From contig JAGVSV010000112.1 in NCBI GenBank assembly GCA_019137115.1, positions 1 to 27,165 of the forward strand: DNA of 27,165 bases, in the 5' to 3' direction. Source of the DNA: Bacillota bacterium (GTDB taxonomy: Bacteria > Bacillota > Clostridia > Christensenellales > Aristaeellaceae). Position numbers and translations under genes: made by a program. Below are positions 1-7,054 of the stretch, piece after piece. The notes under the pieces were generated by a model. It was not told where the DNA came from and did no database searches. It saw only the letters and a program-made list of their open reading frames with translations. The number at the start of each line of letters is the position of its first letter. Positions within the stretch are counted from its first letter, which is position 1.

Positions 1-441
1 GGCATCAACTCCACCGGCGTGGGCATGCACGAGCCGTACAAAATGCAGCTGACCATCGACACCTGCGGCCTGCCCCGGGTGCTGACAGCAGCGGCGCTGT
101 CCGCCGTTACCAAGCCCTTTGGCGTCAGGGGCGTGTTTTACCGCGTGTGCGGCAAAGGCGTGGGCGGCATTGACGGCTTCTATTTCCGCTCCAGCTTTGA
201 GCGCTACAAGGACCTGGCGCTGATCAACCCGGACGAACCGCAGAAGCTGTGCGATGACCTTGCCCGCGACACCGGCATCCCCGTGGTGCTGATGGACGCC
301 AACGACATCCAGCGCGACCAGCTGGCCAAATCAAGGGGCTTCCCGCTGACGGATGACCAGATCCAGGACGCCATGCGCGACAACCCCTCCGGCCAGGGCG
401 ACGAGCTGACGCCGCTGATCCTGATCCGGCCGGTGAGCTGA
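1..441 (+). CDS. Coenzyme F420-0:L-glutamate ligase-like protein, 3' part
   Basis: This is the C-terminal part (146 codons visible) of a gene that begins before the window; the reading frame is open from base 1. The sequence resembles the F420-0:gamma-glutamyl ligase (CofE-like) proteins annotated in many Clostridia, with GLPRVLTAAALSAVTKPFG followed by GVFYRV, then PVVLMDAND, and a DNPSGQGDELTPLILIR end. True CofE adds glutamate to coenzyme F420-0 using GTP. Most Clostridia are not known to make F420, so the real substrate of this branch is uncertain. A strong hairpin terminator follows 25 bases after the stop, so this is the last gene of its unit. The family call rests on recognition of the conserved blocks, not on a search; the biochemical role is only inferred. 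Confidence 0.68.
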   Translation, partial: GINSTGVGMHEPYKMQLTIDTCGLPRVLTAAALSAVTKPFGVRGVFYRVCGKGVGGIDGFYFRSSFERYKDLALINPDEPQKLCDDLARDTGIPVVLMDANDIQRDQLAKSRGFPLTDDQIQDAMRDNPSGQGDELTPLILIRPVS

Positions 442-465
442 ACAAAACCCTGTGTGTATCACAAA

Positions 466-495
466 GCCCGCGGCATGTGCCGCGGGCCTTGTTTT
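466..495 (+). terminator. Intrinsic terminator after the F420 ligase-like gene
   Basis: GCCCGCGGC (466-474) and GCCGCGGGC (479-487) form a perfect 9-bp stem with a four-base loop, followed by CTTGTTTT. It lies between convergent genes and may also help end the aldo/keto reductase transcript from the other side, where the downstream T tract is weaker (CTTTGT). Confidence 0.85.
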
Positions 496-517
496 ATAAA
501 CGATTGTAGCGTGTGGT

Positions 518-1408
518 TCACGCGGCCCAGCCGCCGTTGGTCTTGACAAAAAACGGATATGCCGCCACGTTTTTGAAGTGCGCGTCCAGCAGCCTGCGCT
601 CGTCGTCGGTCAGGGGCTTGAGCACCTCATCGGCGTGCTCCACCATGAACGAGAAGTTCTCAAAGTTGCCGGGAGACACCAGCACGTCGGAGCCCATTTC
701 GATGGAATACTTCATCGCCGCCACGCGCAGTTCCTTCTGGCTGACGTCAAACGGCTTGCACCAGGACTTGGTGTAGGGCGATGCCGCCTTTTCATCGTCG
801 TTCTTCCATGCGCGCTCGATCAGGGACTTCATGCCCAGCAGGCCAAAGCCCTTTTCCTGGGCTTTCTTCGCCAGCGCGCGGCCGATGCCCTCGTTCTTGT
901 CCAGCATCCAGTTCATCGAGAACAGCACGGTGTCAAAATCGTACATCTCCAGCAGTTTGAGCGCGGCCTGCTCGCTGTGGGCGGAAAAACCGACCTTGCG
1001 CAGCACGCCTTCCTGCTTGAGCTTGACGACCATCTCCATGATGCCGCCCTTGCCGAACGCCTTGTCGATATCCTCCTGGGTGGTCATGGAATGCAGCTGG
1101 TACACGTCAAAATGATCGGTGTGCAGCAGCTCCAGCGAGCGCTTCAATTCCTTCTCGGCGTCCGCCTTCAGGCGCTGCGTGGTCTTGCAGGCCAGCAAAA
1201 TGTCCTTGCGGTACGGAATCAGCGAGCGGCCCAGCTTTTCCTCGGCATCGCCATAGGTGGGGGCCACGTCGTAGTAGTTCACACCGTGATCTATCGACCA
1301 CGCCACATAACGGTCGGAAGCTTCCTGTCCGTCGTTCATGGACACAATGCCGCCATACACGATGGCCCCTACATCATATCCGGTCTTTCCCAATGCGCGT
1401 TTCTGCAT
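518..1408 (-). CDS. Aldo/keto reductase
   Basis: A 296-residue NAD(P)H-dependent oxidoreductase of the aldo/keto reductase superfamily, expected to be a cytoplasmic TIM barrel reducing aldehydes or ketones. The catalytic tetrad is visible: Asp47 and Tyr52 in YYDVAPTYG, Lys75 in LACKTT and His106 in YQLHSM. The first strand has the usual LGKTG start. The ATG at 1408 is preceded by a GGGAGGG ribosome binding site. The gene lies 81 bases downstream of htpG on the same strand and has its own likely promoter in the gap, so it may be transcribed both with htpG and alone. The physiological substrate cannot be told from sequence. Length is slightly short of the 310-330 typical for the superfamily but complete. 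Confidence 0.93.
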   Translation of the reverse strand: MQKRALGKTGYDVGAIVYGGIVSMNDGQEASDRYVAWSIDHGVNYYDVAPTYGDAEEKLGRSLIPYRKDILLACKTTQRLKADAEKELKRSLELLHTDHFDVYQLHSMTTQEDIDKAFGKGGIMEMVVKLKQEGVLRKVGFSAHSEQAALKLLEMYDFDTVLFSMNWMLDKNEGIGRALAKKAQEKGFGLLGMKSLIERAWKNDDEKAASPYTKSWCKPFDVSQKELRVAAMKYSIEMGSDVLVSPGNFENFSFMVEHADEVLKPLTDDERRLLDAHFKNVAAYPFFVKTNGGWAA

Positions 1409-1444
1409 ACGATGACCCTCCCTAAGATCGGTTGTGCTTGTTAC

Positions 1445-1473
1445 AGTATATCCCGTATCAAAGCCGGGGGCAA
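1445..1473 (-). promoter_or_regulatory. Predicted sigma-A promoter of the aldo/keto reductase gene
   Basis: On the minus strand TTGCCC (1468-1473) is followed after exactly 17 bases by TATACT (1445-1450), about 37 bases upstream of the reductase start. The -10 is near consensus and the -35 matches 4 of 6. Confidence 0.6.
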
Positions 1474-1489
1474 GTAACCGCCGGGCCGC

Positions 1490-3514
1490 TTACTCCCCGT
1501 GCCCCACCATTTCCGAGAGCACCTTGTTGCTGCGGGCGATGAAGGCTTTCAGGTCGTCGGCTTCCAGCGGCCGGGAGGACAGGCGCGCCAGGTCGTAGAT
1601 CTGCCGGCAGAGCAGGTTGGAGAGATCGCCTTCCTTCATGTGCGCCAGGGACTGGACGACGGGGCTTAAGCGGTTCAATACCAGCGTATAGCGGTCGGGC
1701 ATCGAGAACTCGCGGCCGTAGGCCACGCTCATGTCCTTGAAGCGGCGCATCTGCTCCTCCTGCGTGACCATGGCGGGCAGGTCACGGTCGGCCAGCGCCT
1801 CGAGCCTGACGTCCAGCTCCTTCATGTCCAGCGCCTCGCGGAACATGGTCTGCAGCGTGTCGGCATCCAAGTCCTTGCCTTCGTCGCTGGTTTCGGTCAG
1901 GCCGCTCACATCGCTGTCCACCCGCACAAACGTGGCCTCCACGCCCGAATACTCGATAAAGGACATGAAGTTCACGTCAATCAGCGTGTCCATAACCACC
2001 ACGTCTATGCCGCGCGCGGTGTACAGCGCCACGCTGGCGGCCTGGCGGTTGGCGTCCGTGGTGTAGTAGACCTTCTTTTCGGTCTTGCCTTCGTTGCGGG
2101 ATTTATACTCGTCAAACGTCAGGTATTCGTCCGCCGTGGTCTTCATCAGCAGGGCATCCTTGACCGCGTCAAAGAACTTGCGGTCGCGGATGCAGCCGTA
2201 TTTGATGAAGGGGTGGATGTCATCCCAGTAGCCTTCGTAGGTCTTGCGCTCGGTGTTGTACAGCCCGGTCAGCCGGTCGGCCACCTTCTTGGCGATGTGG
2301 TTGGAGATGCGGCGCACATAGCCGTCGTTCTGCAAAAACGAGCGCGACACGTTCAGCGGCAGATCGGGGCAGTCGATGACGCCCTTGAGGATCAGCAGGA
2401 ACTCGGGGATGACCTCCTTGATGTTGTCGGCGACAAACACCTGGCGGTTGAACAGCTTGATCTCGCCCTCCTGGCCCGAGAAATCGTGCCGGATGCGCGG
2501 GAAGTAGAGGATGCCCTTCAGGTTGAACGGGTACTCCACGTTCAGGTGCACCCAGAACAGCGGGTCCTCAAAGGTGTGGAACACCTTGCGGTAGGTGTCC
2601 TTGTACTCCTCATCCGTGACATCGCGCGGGTTTTTCAGCCAGATCGGGGAGGTGTCGTTGATGGGCTTGTCCATTTCCGCCAGCGCGTCCGCGTCCATGT
2701 CAACGTCCAAGTCGGCGTCGTCCATGTCCCTGTCGGCGTGGTCGTGCTCGTGGTCGTGTTCGTGGTCGTGTTCGGCGGTTTCGGCTGCCTTGGCGTCCTT
2801 TTTCGCCTGCTTTTCGGCGGCCTTTTTGGCTTTCCTGTCGGCCTTTTCCTGCTTGCGCTTTTCCTCGGCTTCCTCGGCGCGCTTGATGGCTTCCAGGTCG
2901 ACCAGATAGATGGGCACCGCCATAAAGCCGCAGTACTTGTCCAGCACTTCGCGCACGCGGTGGCCTTCCAGGAATTCCTTTTCCTCCTCGGCGATGTGGA
3001 GCGTGATCACCGTGCCGCGCGTTTGGCGCGTGCCCTGCGACATCTCATATTCCATGCCGTCGCGGCTTTCCCAGCGGACAGGCTCCGCGCCCTCCTGCCA
3101 GGAGAGGGTGTCAATCGTGACCAAGTCGGACGCCATGAACGCCGAATAAAAGCCCAGGCCAAAATGGCCGATGATGCCGGACTTGTCCTCACCGGTGTAG
3201 TTTTTGAGGAAATCCTCGGCGCTGGAAAACGCCACCTGGTTGATGTACTTTTCCACTTCCTCGGCGGTCATGCCGATGCCATTGTCGTCAAAGCGCAGTT
3301 CCCCGGCTTCCTTGTCCACCGTCACGGTCACGCGCAGGTCCTCGCCCTCGCCTTTGCCCAGCATGGTCAGCTTGGTGATGGCGTCGGTGCCGTTTGACAC
3401 CATTTCGCGGATGAAAATGTCCTTGTCCGAGTACAGCCAGCGCTTGATGACCGGCATGATGTTGTGGGCAGCGATCGAAATGCTGCCTTTTTTGATGACG
3501 TCCTGGTTGCTCAT
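1490..3514 (-). CDS. htpG: Molecular chaperone HtpG (bacterial Hsp90) with a charged, His/Asp-rich linker
   Basis: A 674-residue cytoplasmic Hsp90 chaperone that uses ATP to remodel client proteins. The N-terminal GHKL ATPase domain (about residues 10-205) shows the catalytic Glu37 in FIREMVSNGTD, DDNGIGM at 76-82 and the GHFGLGF lid motif at 116-122. The middle domain starts near 285 (WLKNPRDVTDEEY) and carries the LPLNVSR arginine region; the C-terminal dimerisation domain follows. Between N and middle domains lies an insertion of roughly 78 residues (206-283): a Lys/Glu/Ala-rich stretch that looks helical, then EHDHEHDHEHDH and an Asp-rich tail. E. coli HtpG has only a short linker here. 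The ATG at 3514 has a GGAGGAA site. A perfect CIRCE operator just upstream of the promoter indicates HrcA control. Confidence 0.96.
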   Translation of the reverse strand: MSNQDVIKKGSISIAAHNIMPVIKRWLYSDKDIFIREMVSNGTDAITKLTMLGKGEGEDLRVTVTVDKEAGELRFDDNGIGMTAEEVEKYINQVAFSSAEDFLKNYTGEDKSGIIGHFGLGFYSAFMASDLVTIDTLSWQEGAEPVRWESRDGMEYEMSQGTRQTRGTVITLHIAEEEKEFLEGHRVREVLDKYCGFMAVPIYLVDLEAIKRAEEAEEKRKQEKADRKAKKAAEKQAKKDAKAAETAEHDHEHDHEHDHADRDMDDADLDVDMDADALAEMDKPINDTSPIWLKNPRDVTDEEYKDTYRKVFHTFEDPLFWVHLNVEYPFNLKGILYFPRIRHDFSGQEGEIKLFNRQVFVADNIKEVIPEFLLILKGVIDCPDLPLNVSRSFLQNDGYVRRISNHIAKKVADRLTGLYNTERKTYEGYWDDIHPFIKYGCIRDRKFFDAVKDALLMKTTADEYLTFDEYKSRNEGKTEKKVYYTTDANRQAASVALYTARGIDVVVMDTLIDVNFMSFIEYSGVEATFVRVDSDVSGLTETSDEGKDLDADTLQTMFREALDMKELDVRLEALADRDLPAMVTQEEQMRRFKDMSVAYGREFSMPDRYTLVLNRLSPVVQSLAHMKEGDLSNLLCRQIYDLARLSSRPLEADDLKAFIARSNKVLSEMVGHGE

Positions 3515-3552
3515 ACTTCCTCCAACGGGCAGGCCCGTATATAGTCAACGCC

Positions 3553-3581
3553 AGTATATCATCCCCCAAACCCAAATGCAA
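3553..3581 (-). promoter_or_regulatory. Predicted sigma-A promoter of htpG
   Basis: On the minus strand TTGCAT (3576-3581) and TATACT (3553-3558) are separated by exactly 17 bases. The -35 box starts seven bases downstream of the CIRCE operator, so bound HrcA would touch or block RNA polymerase. Confidence 0.75.
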
Positions 3582-3588
3582 CGAGATT

Positions 3589-3615
3589 TTAGCACTCTCC
3601 GCGCCCGAGTGCTAA
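3589..3615. promoter_or_regulatory. CIRCE operator (HrcA binding site)
   Basis: TTAGCACTC, nine bases, GAGTGCTAA: an exact match to the CIRCE consensus bound by the heat-shock repressor HrcA. It sits in the divergent gap between htpG and the HTH regulator gene, next to the htpG -35 box (3576-3581) and 17 bases before a TTGACA on the other strand, so it could control both genes. hrcA itself is not in the window. Confidence 0.95.
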
Positions 3616-3632
3616 CGCCGGTGCCCAATCCA

Positions 3633-3661
3633 TTGACAACACGCCTGCCATGCCGGATGAT
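3633..3661 (+). promoter_or_regulatory. Possible promoter of the HTH/LexA-like regulator gene
   Basis: A perfect TTGACA (3633-3638) is followed after 17 bases by GATGAT (3656-3661), which keeps only four of six -10 positions. Placement 45 bases ahead of the chosen start codon at 3707 is sensible, but the -10 is weak. Confidence 0.4.
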
Positions 3662-3706
3662 ATGCGCAAGGACAGGGCGCGCAACGGCGCGCGGAAGGGG
3701 CCTTTG

Positions 3707-4435
3707 ATGAGCAGATTAGGGGATTTGATCCACCTGGAGCGCACACGCCAGGGGTTGACCGCCAAACAGGTGGCCCGCAAGTGCGGGATCAGCGACAAGT
3801 ATTTGCTGGAGGTGGAGTCCGGCAAGCGCATCATCGCCGATGACCAGGCCCGGCGAATTCTGCGCAGCATGGGCATGAAGGAACAGACCGAAGCGGACTT
3901 TACGCTGGACGACATCGCCTCCACGGTCGATCTGCAAAGCGCGCTGCCGCGCGTGCAACAGGCGATGAAGAAGCCCGTGCCCAGGGATGACAGCAAAGGT
4001 GCCGCCACGGACGACAAAAGCGGCATCGACGGCTCGATCTGGCTGGACGCGTTGAGCTCGGTGCTCAAGCATGTGCCGGTGTACAACGCGGTCATGAAAG
4101 AGATATCGCACCGCCTGCTGCCGGTCAATGACGGCAAGATCGAGGGCGCGCCGGCGGACAAGGTGTTCTATTTTTCGGCGCCGGACAACGCCATGCGCGG
4201 TTTCCGCGTGCAGCGGGGCGACCTGGTGCTGATCGTGCCGGCCACCGCGCCCGTGGACGGCGCGCTGATGCTGCTGGAAACGCCCATCGGCAAAATGCTG
4301 CGCGTGATCAAGGTGATGCCGCGCTTCCAGGTCATGCTGCAAACCTTTGACCAGGCGTTTGAAGGCGAGATTGCCAACGTCGCCGACCTGACCATCATCG
4401 GGCGGGGCGTGCGCCTGGAAGCCGAGCTGATCTGA
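3707..4435 (+). CDS. XRE-family HTH regulator with LexA/S24-like C-terminal domain
   Basis: A 242-residue predicted DNA-binding regulator. Residues 4-58 form an XRE-type helix-turn-helix (RTRQGLTAKQVARKCGISDKY, then LLEVESGKR). After a polar linker, residues about 150-235 resemble the S24/LexA autoprotease fold (FYFSAPDNAMRGF, then RVQRGDLVLI). In LexA the first block carries the catalytic Ser of GDSM; here the equivalent segment reads DNAM, and the usual catalytic Lys region reads KMLRVIKV. The Ser-Lys dyad therefore appears degraded, and self-cleavage is doubtful. I chose the ATG at 3707 because GGAAGGGG lies just ahead; an in-frame ATG at 3650 would add 19 residues without a good site. It is divergent from htpG and shares the CIRCE region, suggesting a link to stress, but targets are unknown. 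Confidence 0.75.
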   Translation: MSRLGDLIHLERTRQGLTAKQVARKCGISDKYLLEVESGKRIIADDQARRILRSMGMKEQTEADFTLDDIASTVDLQSALPRVQQAMKKPVPRDDSKGAATDDKSGIDGSIWLDALSSVLKHVPVYNAVMKEISHRLLPVNDGKIEGAPADKVFYFSAPDNAMRGFRVQRGDLVLIVPATAPVDGALMLLETPIGKMLRVIKVMPRFQVMLQTFDQAFEGEIANVADLTIIGRGVRLEAELI

Positions 4436-4448
4436 TCAAGGGATCGTC

Positions 4449-4482
4449 GCCAGCCGCAGGCAACAAGCACGGCGGGCTTTTT
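4449..4482 (+). terminator. Probable intrinsic terminator after the HTH regulator gene
   Basis: GCCAGCCG (4449-4456) can pair with CGGCGGGC (4470-4477), seven of eight pairs with one internal mismatch, followed by five T residues. The loop is 13 bases. It separates the regulator from the murA promoter. Confidence 0.6.
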
Positions 4483-4554
4483 GTTCATCAAATTGCTTAT
4501 TTTCGCCGTATAGATTCCCCGGTTTCCCCTTGTTTTCATTGGCTTTACCTAAAC

Positions 4555-4583
4555 TTTACACGCCAAAGTGCCCATGTTATAAT
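4555..4583 (+). promoter_or_regulatory. Sigma-A promoter of the murA operon
   Basis: TTTACA (4555-4560), 17 bases, and a perfect TATAAT (4578-4583). The start codon of murA is 26 bases further on, behind an AAAGGGGGG ribosome binding site. The gap between 4436 and 4609 otherwise holds only the preceding terminator. Confidence 0.85.
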
Positions 4584-4609
4584 CCGCATGGCCGTAAAGG
4601 GGGGATTTA

Positions 4610-5878
4610 ATGACGGTTCAGAAACTGGTCATCGTGGGCGAAAAGCAGCTCAAAGGGGAAACCAGCGTTTCCGGCGGCAAGAACTCGTCGCTTGCCATCA
4701 TCCCCGCGGCGCTGCTGGCCGACGGCCCCTGCACGATTGAAAACGTGCCGGACATCCAGGACATCCATGTGTTTGAAACCATCCTGCGCTCTTTGGGGGC
4801 GGAGGTCAGCTATCAACCCGCCGAGCGGCTGATGGTCATCGACCCGAGAACCGTCAGCAGCTGCACGGTAAGCTATGATCTGGCGCGTCAACTGCGCGCC
4901 AGCTATTATTTTATGGGCGCGCTGCTCGGTCGCCTGGGCGAGGCCAATGTGCCACTGCCCGGCGGGTGCGACATCGGCGCGCGCCCCATTGACCAGCACC
5001 GCAAGGCATTTACGGCCCTGGGCACGCAGGTGAGCGACACCGGCGGCGCGCTGGCGTTAAAGGGCAACCCCGTGGGCACGCGCATCAACTTTGACCTGGT
5101 CACCGTGGGCGGCACGATCAACGCGATGCTGGCGGCCGTGCGCGCCAAGGGCAACACGGTGCTGTCCAACGCGGCGCGGGAGCCGCATGTGGTGGACGTG
5201 GCCAACTTTTTAAACTCCATCGGCGCGCGGGTGCGCGGCGCGGGCACGGACACCATCCGCATTGAGGGGCGCGGGCATCTGCGCGGCGGCATCTACACGG
5301 TAATCCCCGACCAGATTGAGACCGGCACGCTGATGATCGCGGCGGCCGCCACGCGCGGGGATGTGGTCATCCGCGACACCATCCCCACCCACATGGAGGC
5401 CCTGACGGCCAAACTCCTGGAAATGGGCGTCAAGGTCACCACCGATGACGACGTGATCCGTGTGCAGTTTGGCGACATACACCGCAATTTGCAGATATCC
5501 ACACAGGAGTACCCCGGCTTCCCCACCGACCTGCAACAGCCGATCAGCGCGCTTTTAACCCGCGCCAAGGGCACCAGCGTGGTGACCGAAAACATCTTCA
5601 GCAACCGCTTCAAGCACCTGCAGGAGATGGAACGCATGGGCGCGTTGGTGCGCATCTCGGGCAATGTGGCCACCATCGAGGGCGTCACGCAGCTGCGGGG
5701 CGCGCAGGTGTCAGCTTCTGACCTGCGCTGCGGCGCGGCGCTGGTGATCGCGGGCCTGATGGCGCGCGGCACCACCGAAGTGGACCATGTGGAATACATT
5801 GACCGCGGGTATGAGCAGCTGGAGGAGAAGCTGAACGCCCTGGGTGCCGACATCACGCGCACCACGGTGGAGGAGTAA
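4610..5878 (+). CDS. murA: UDP-N-acetylglucosamine 1-carboxyvinyltransferase
   Basis: A 422-residue enzyme that transfers enolpyruvate from phosphoenolpyruvate to UDP-GlcNAc, the first committed step of peptidoglycan synthesis in the cytoplasm. The two inverted alpha/beta domains are complete. Diagnostic residues are Lys24 in SGGKNSS, the fosfomycin-sensitive catalytic Cys120 in PLPGGCDIGARPID, and the YPGFPTDLQQP block with the active-site Asp. Cys rather than Asp at position 120 predicts fosfomycin sensitivity. Length matches the family (about 420). Bacillota often carry two paralogues (MurA1 and MurA2/MurZ); I cannot say which this is. The start ATG follows AAAGGGGGG and an excellent promoter. 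The next gene's ribosome binding site overlaps the end of murA, so they are probably co-transcribed. Confidence 0.97.
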   Translation: MTVQKLVIVGEKQLKGETSVSGGKNSSLAIIPAALLADGPCTIENVPDIQDIHVFETILRSLGAEVSYQPAERLMVIDPRTVSSCTVSYDLARQLRASYYFMGALLGRLGEANVPLPGGCDIGARPIDQHRKAFTALGTQVSDTGGALALKGNPVGTRINFDLVTVGGTINAMLAAVRAKGNTVLSNAAREPHVVDVANFLNSIGARVRGAGTDTIRIEGRGHLRGGIYTVIPDQIETGTLMIAAAATRGDVVIRDTIPTHMEALTAKLLEMGVKVTTDDDVIRVQFGDIHRNLQISTQEYPGFPTDLQQPISALLTRAKGTSVVTENIFSNRFKHLQEMERMGALVRISGNVATIEGVTQLRGAQVSASDLRCGAALVIAGLMARGTTEVDHVEYIDRGYEQLEEKLNALGADITRTTVEE

Positions 5879-5885
5879 CCCGGCC

Positions 5886-6416
5886 ATGTCCACAGCGTAT
5901 GAAATCTTGGGCGTGGCGGAGGATGCCGACACCAATCAGGTCAAAGCCGCCTATCACCACCGCGCCAAGCAATGCCACCCCGACCTGTTTGCCGACGCGC
6001 ATGAGCAGGACGAGGCGCACCGCCGCATGGTGGCGCTGAACCTGGCCTACAAAGAAGCGCTGGCTTCAGCCGCCAACCGCAAGCCGAAGTTCCAGAAAAT
6101 GCCGCTGGCGCAGGCCAAAACGTCCGCTGAGCGGCTGCTGACCCAGAAACAATATGAATCCGCCCTGAGCCAGTTGGGGCGCGCCGACGGGCGCGACAGC
6201 CAGTGGTATGACCTGAACGGACGTATCTTAACCAAGCTCAACCAGTATGATTCCGCGCACCAGAGTTTCCGGGAAGCCGTCAAGCGCGACCCGGACAACC
6301 TGACCTACCGGCGCCACGCGCTGGACGCCGCGGTGGCCGTGCGCAAGCGCAGCAACGCGCTGGGCAAGGTGATCTACGGCATCGCGGACTCCCTGCGTCT
6401 GTCGCGCCGCAAATGA
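5886..6416 (+). CDS. J-domain protein with C-terminal TPR-like repeats
   Basis: A 176-residue protein with a canonical N-terminal J domain: AYEILGV at the start, helix II, the HPD motif at residues 31-33 (CHPDLF) and NLAYKEAL of the last helix. Unlike DnaJ it has no Gly/Phe region or zinc finger. The rest, from about residue 75, looks like two to three TPR-type helical repeats (SAERLLTQKQYESALSQLG; LNQYDSAHQSFREAVKRDPDN). J domains stimulate Hsp70 ATP hydrolysis; the TPR part would recruit a specific client or membrane partner, which is unknown. The ATG at 5886 lies behind GGTGGAGGAG, which overlaps the end of murA eight bases upstream. It overlaps the following gene by four bases (ATGA). Confidence 0.88.
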   Translation: MSTAYEILGVAEDADTNQVKAAYHHRAKQCHPDLFADAHEQDEAHRRMVALNLAYKEALASAANRKPKFQKMPLAQAKTSAERLLTQKQYESALSQLGRADGRDSQWYDLNGRILTKLNQYDSAHQSFREAVKRDPDNLTYRRHALDAAVAVRKRSNALGKVIYGIADSLRLSRRK

Positions 6417-6970
6417 AAAGGGCCGCGCCCATCCCCGTAACCCGCACCGCAGGCGGGATTTTGTATCAATTGGCGCGCTCCGACCGCAAAACGCTGTGCC
6501 TGATGGTGGCGCCCGAGGGCAGGGTGCAGGCGCGCGCTCCGCGGCGCATGCCGGTCGAAGAGATTGACGCGTTTGTGATCAGTAAATCGGCGTGGGTGCG
6601 CGGCAAGCTGGCCGTCATGGCGCGGCCGCGCCCTGCATATTCCGTAGAGCACGAAATGGCCATGCGCAAAAAGGCCAGGGACATGCTGCCGGGGCTGCTG
6701 GCGCAATACGCCAGCCAGATGCGCGTTGCGCCCACGAAAGTGACGATAACCGGCGCGGAGAAGCGCTTTGGCAGCTGCAGCAGCAAGGGGGCGCTGTGCT
6801 TTTCGTGGCGGCTGTTCCAGTACCCGGACGCCGCGGTTGAATACGTGGTGGTGCACGAGCTGGCGCACCTGATCCACCTGAACCATTCCCCCGCCTTTCA
6901 TGCCGTGGTGCAAGGCGTGCTGCCTGACTGGAAGCAGCGCAAAACGCTGCTCAAACATCCGCCGGACTGA
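6413..6970 (+). CDS. YgjP-like (DUF45) zinc metallopeptidase
   Basis: A 185-residue protein of the YgjP/DUF45 family, predicted zinc-dependent peptidases. The family hallmark is complete: RFGSCSSKG near residues 118-126, then VVHELAHLIHLNHSPAFH, in which His148, Glu149, His152 and His158 are the likely metal and catalytic residues. The usual family length is 160-240. The ATG overlaps the stop of the J-domain gene (ATGA), so translation is probably coupled. The role of the family is poorly defined. Its position after a J-domain protein hints at protein quality control, but this is inference. No signal peptide, so probably cytoplasmic. Confidence 0.9.
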   Translation: MKRAAPIPVTRTAGGILYQLARSDRKTLCLMVAPEGRVQARAPRRMPVEEIDAFVISKSAWVRGKLAVMARPRPAYSVEHEMAMRKKARDMLPGLLAQYASQMRVAPTKVTITGAEKRFGSCSSKGALCFSWRLFQYPDAAVEYVVVHELAHLIHLNHSPAFHAVVQGVLPDWKQRKTLLKHPPD

Positions 6971-7054
6971 CGACGTTTTCACCCATTGCGCTTGAGGTTT
7001 TTCCATGCAGGTGGTACGCTGGACCCGGAAATGGAACAAACGGGCGGTGATCAC

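Noticed and set aside
578..1477. Plus-strand frame opposite the aldo/keto reductase
   Set aside because: The minus strand encodes a complete reductase with its catalytic tetrad; the opposite frame shows no family.
2213..3397. Long plus-strand frame opposite htpG
   Set aside because: Shadow of htpG; valine/histidine-rich, no motif, no ribosome binding site.
3650..3706. Earlier ATG for the HTH regulator
   Set aside because: No good ribosome binding site, and it would start within the likely promoter -10 area; the HTH fold begins right after 3707.
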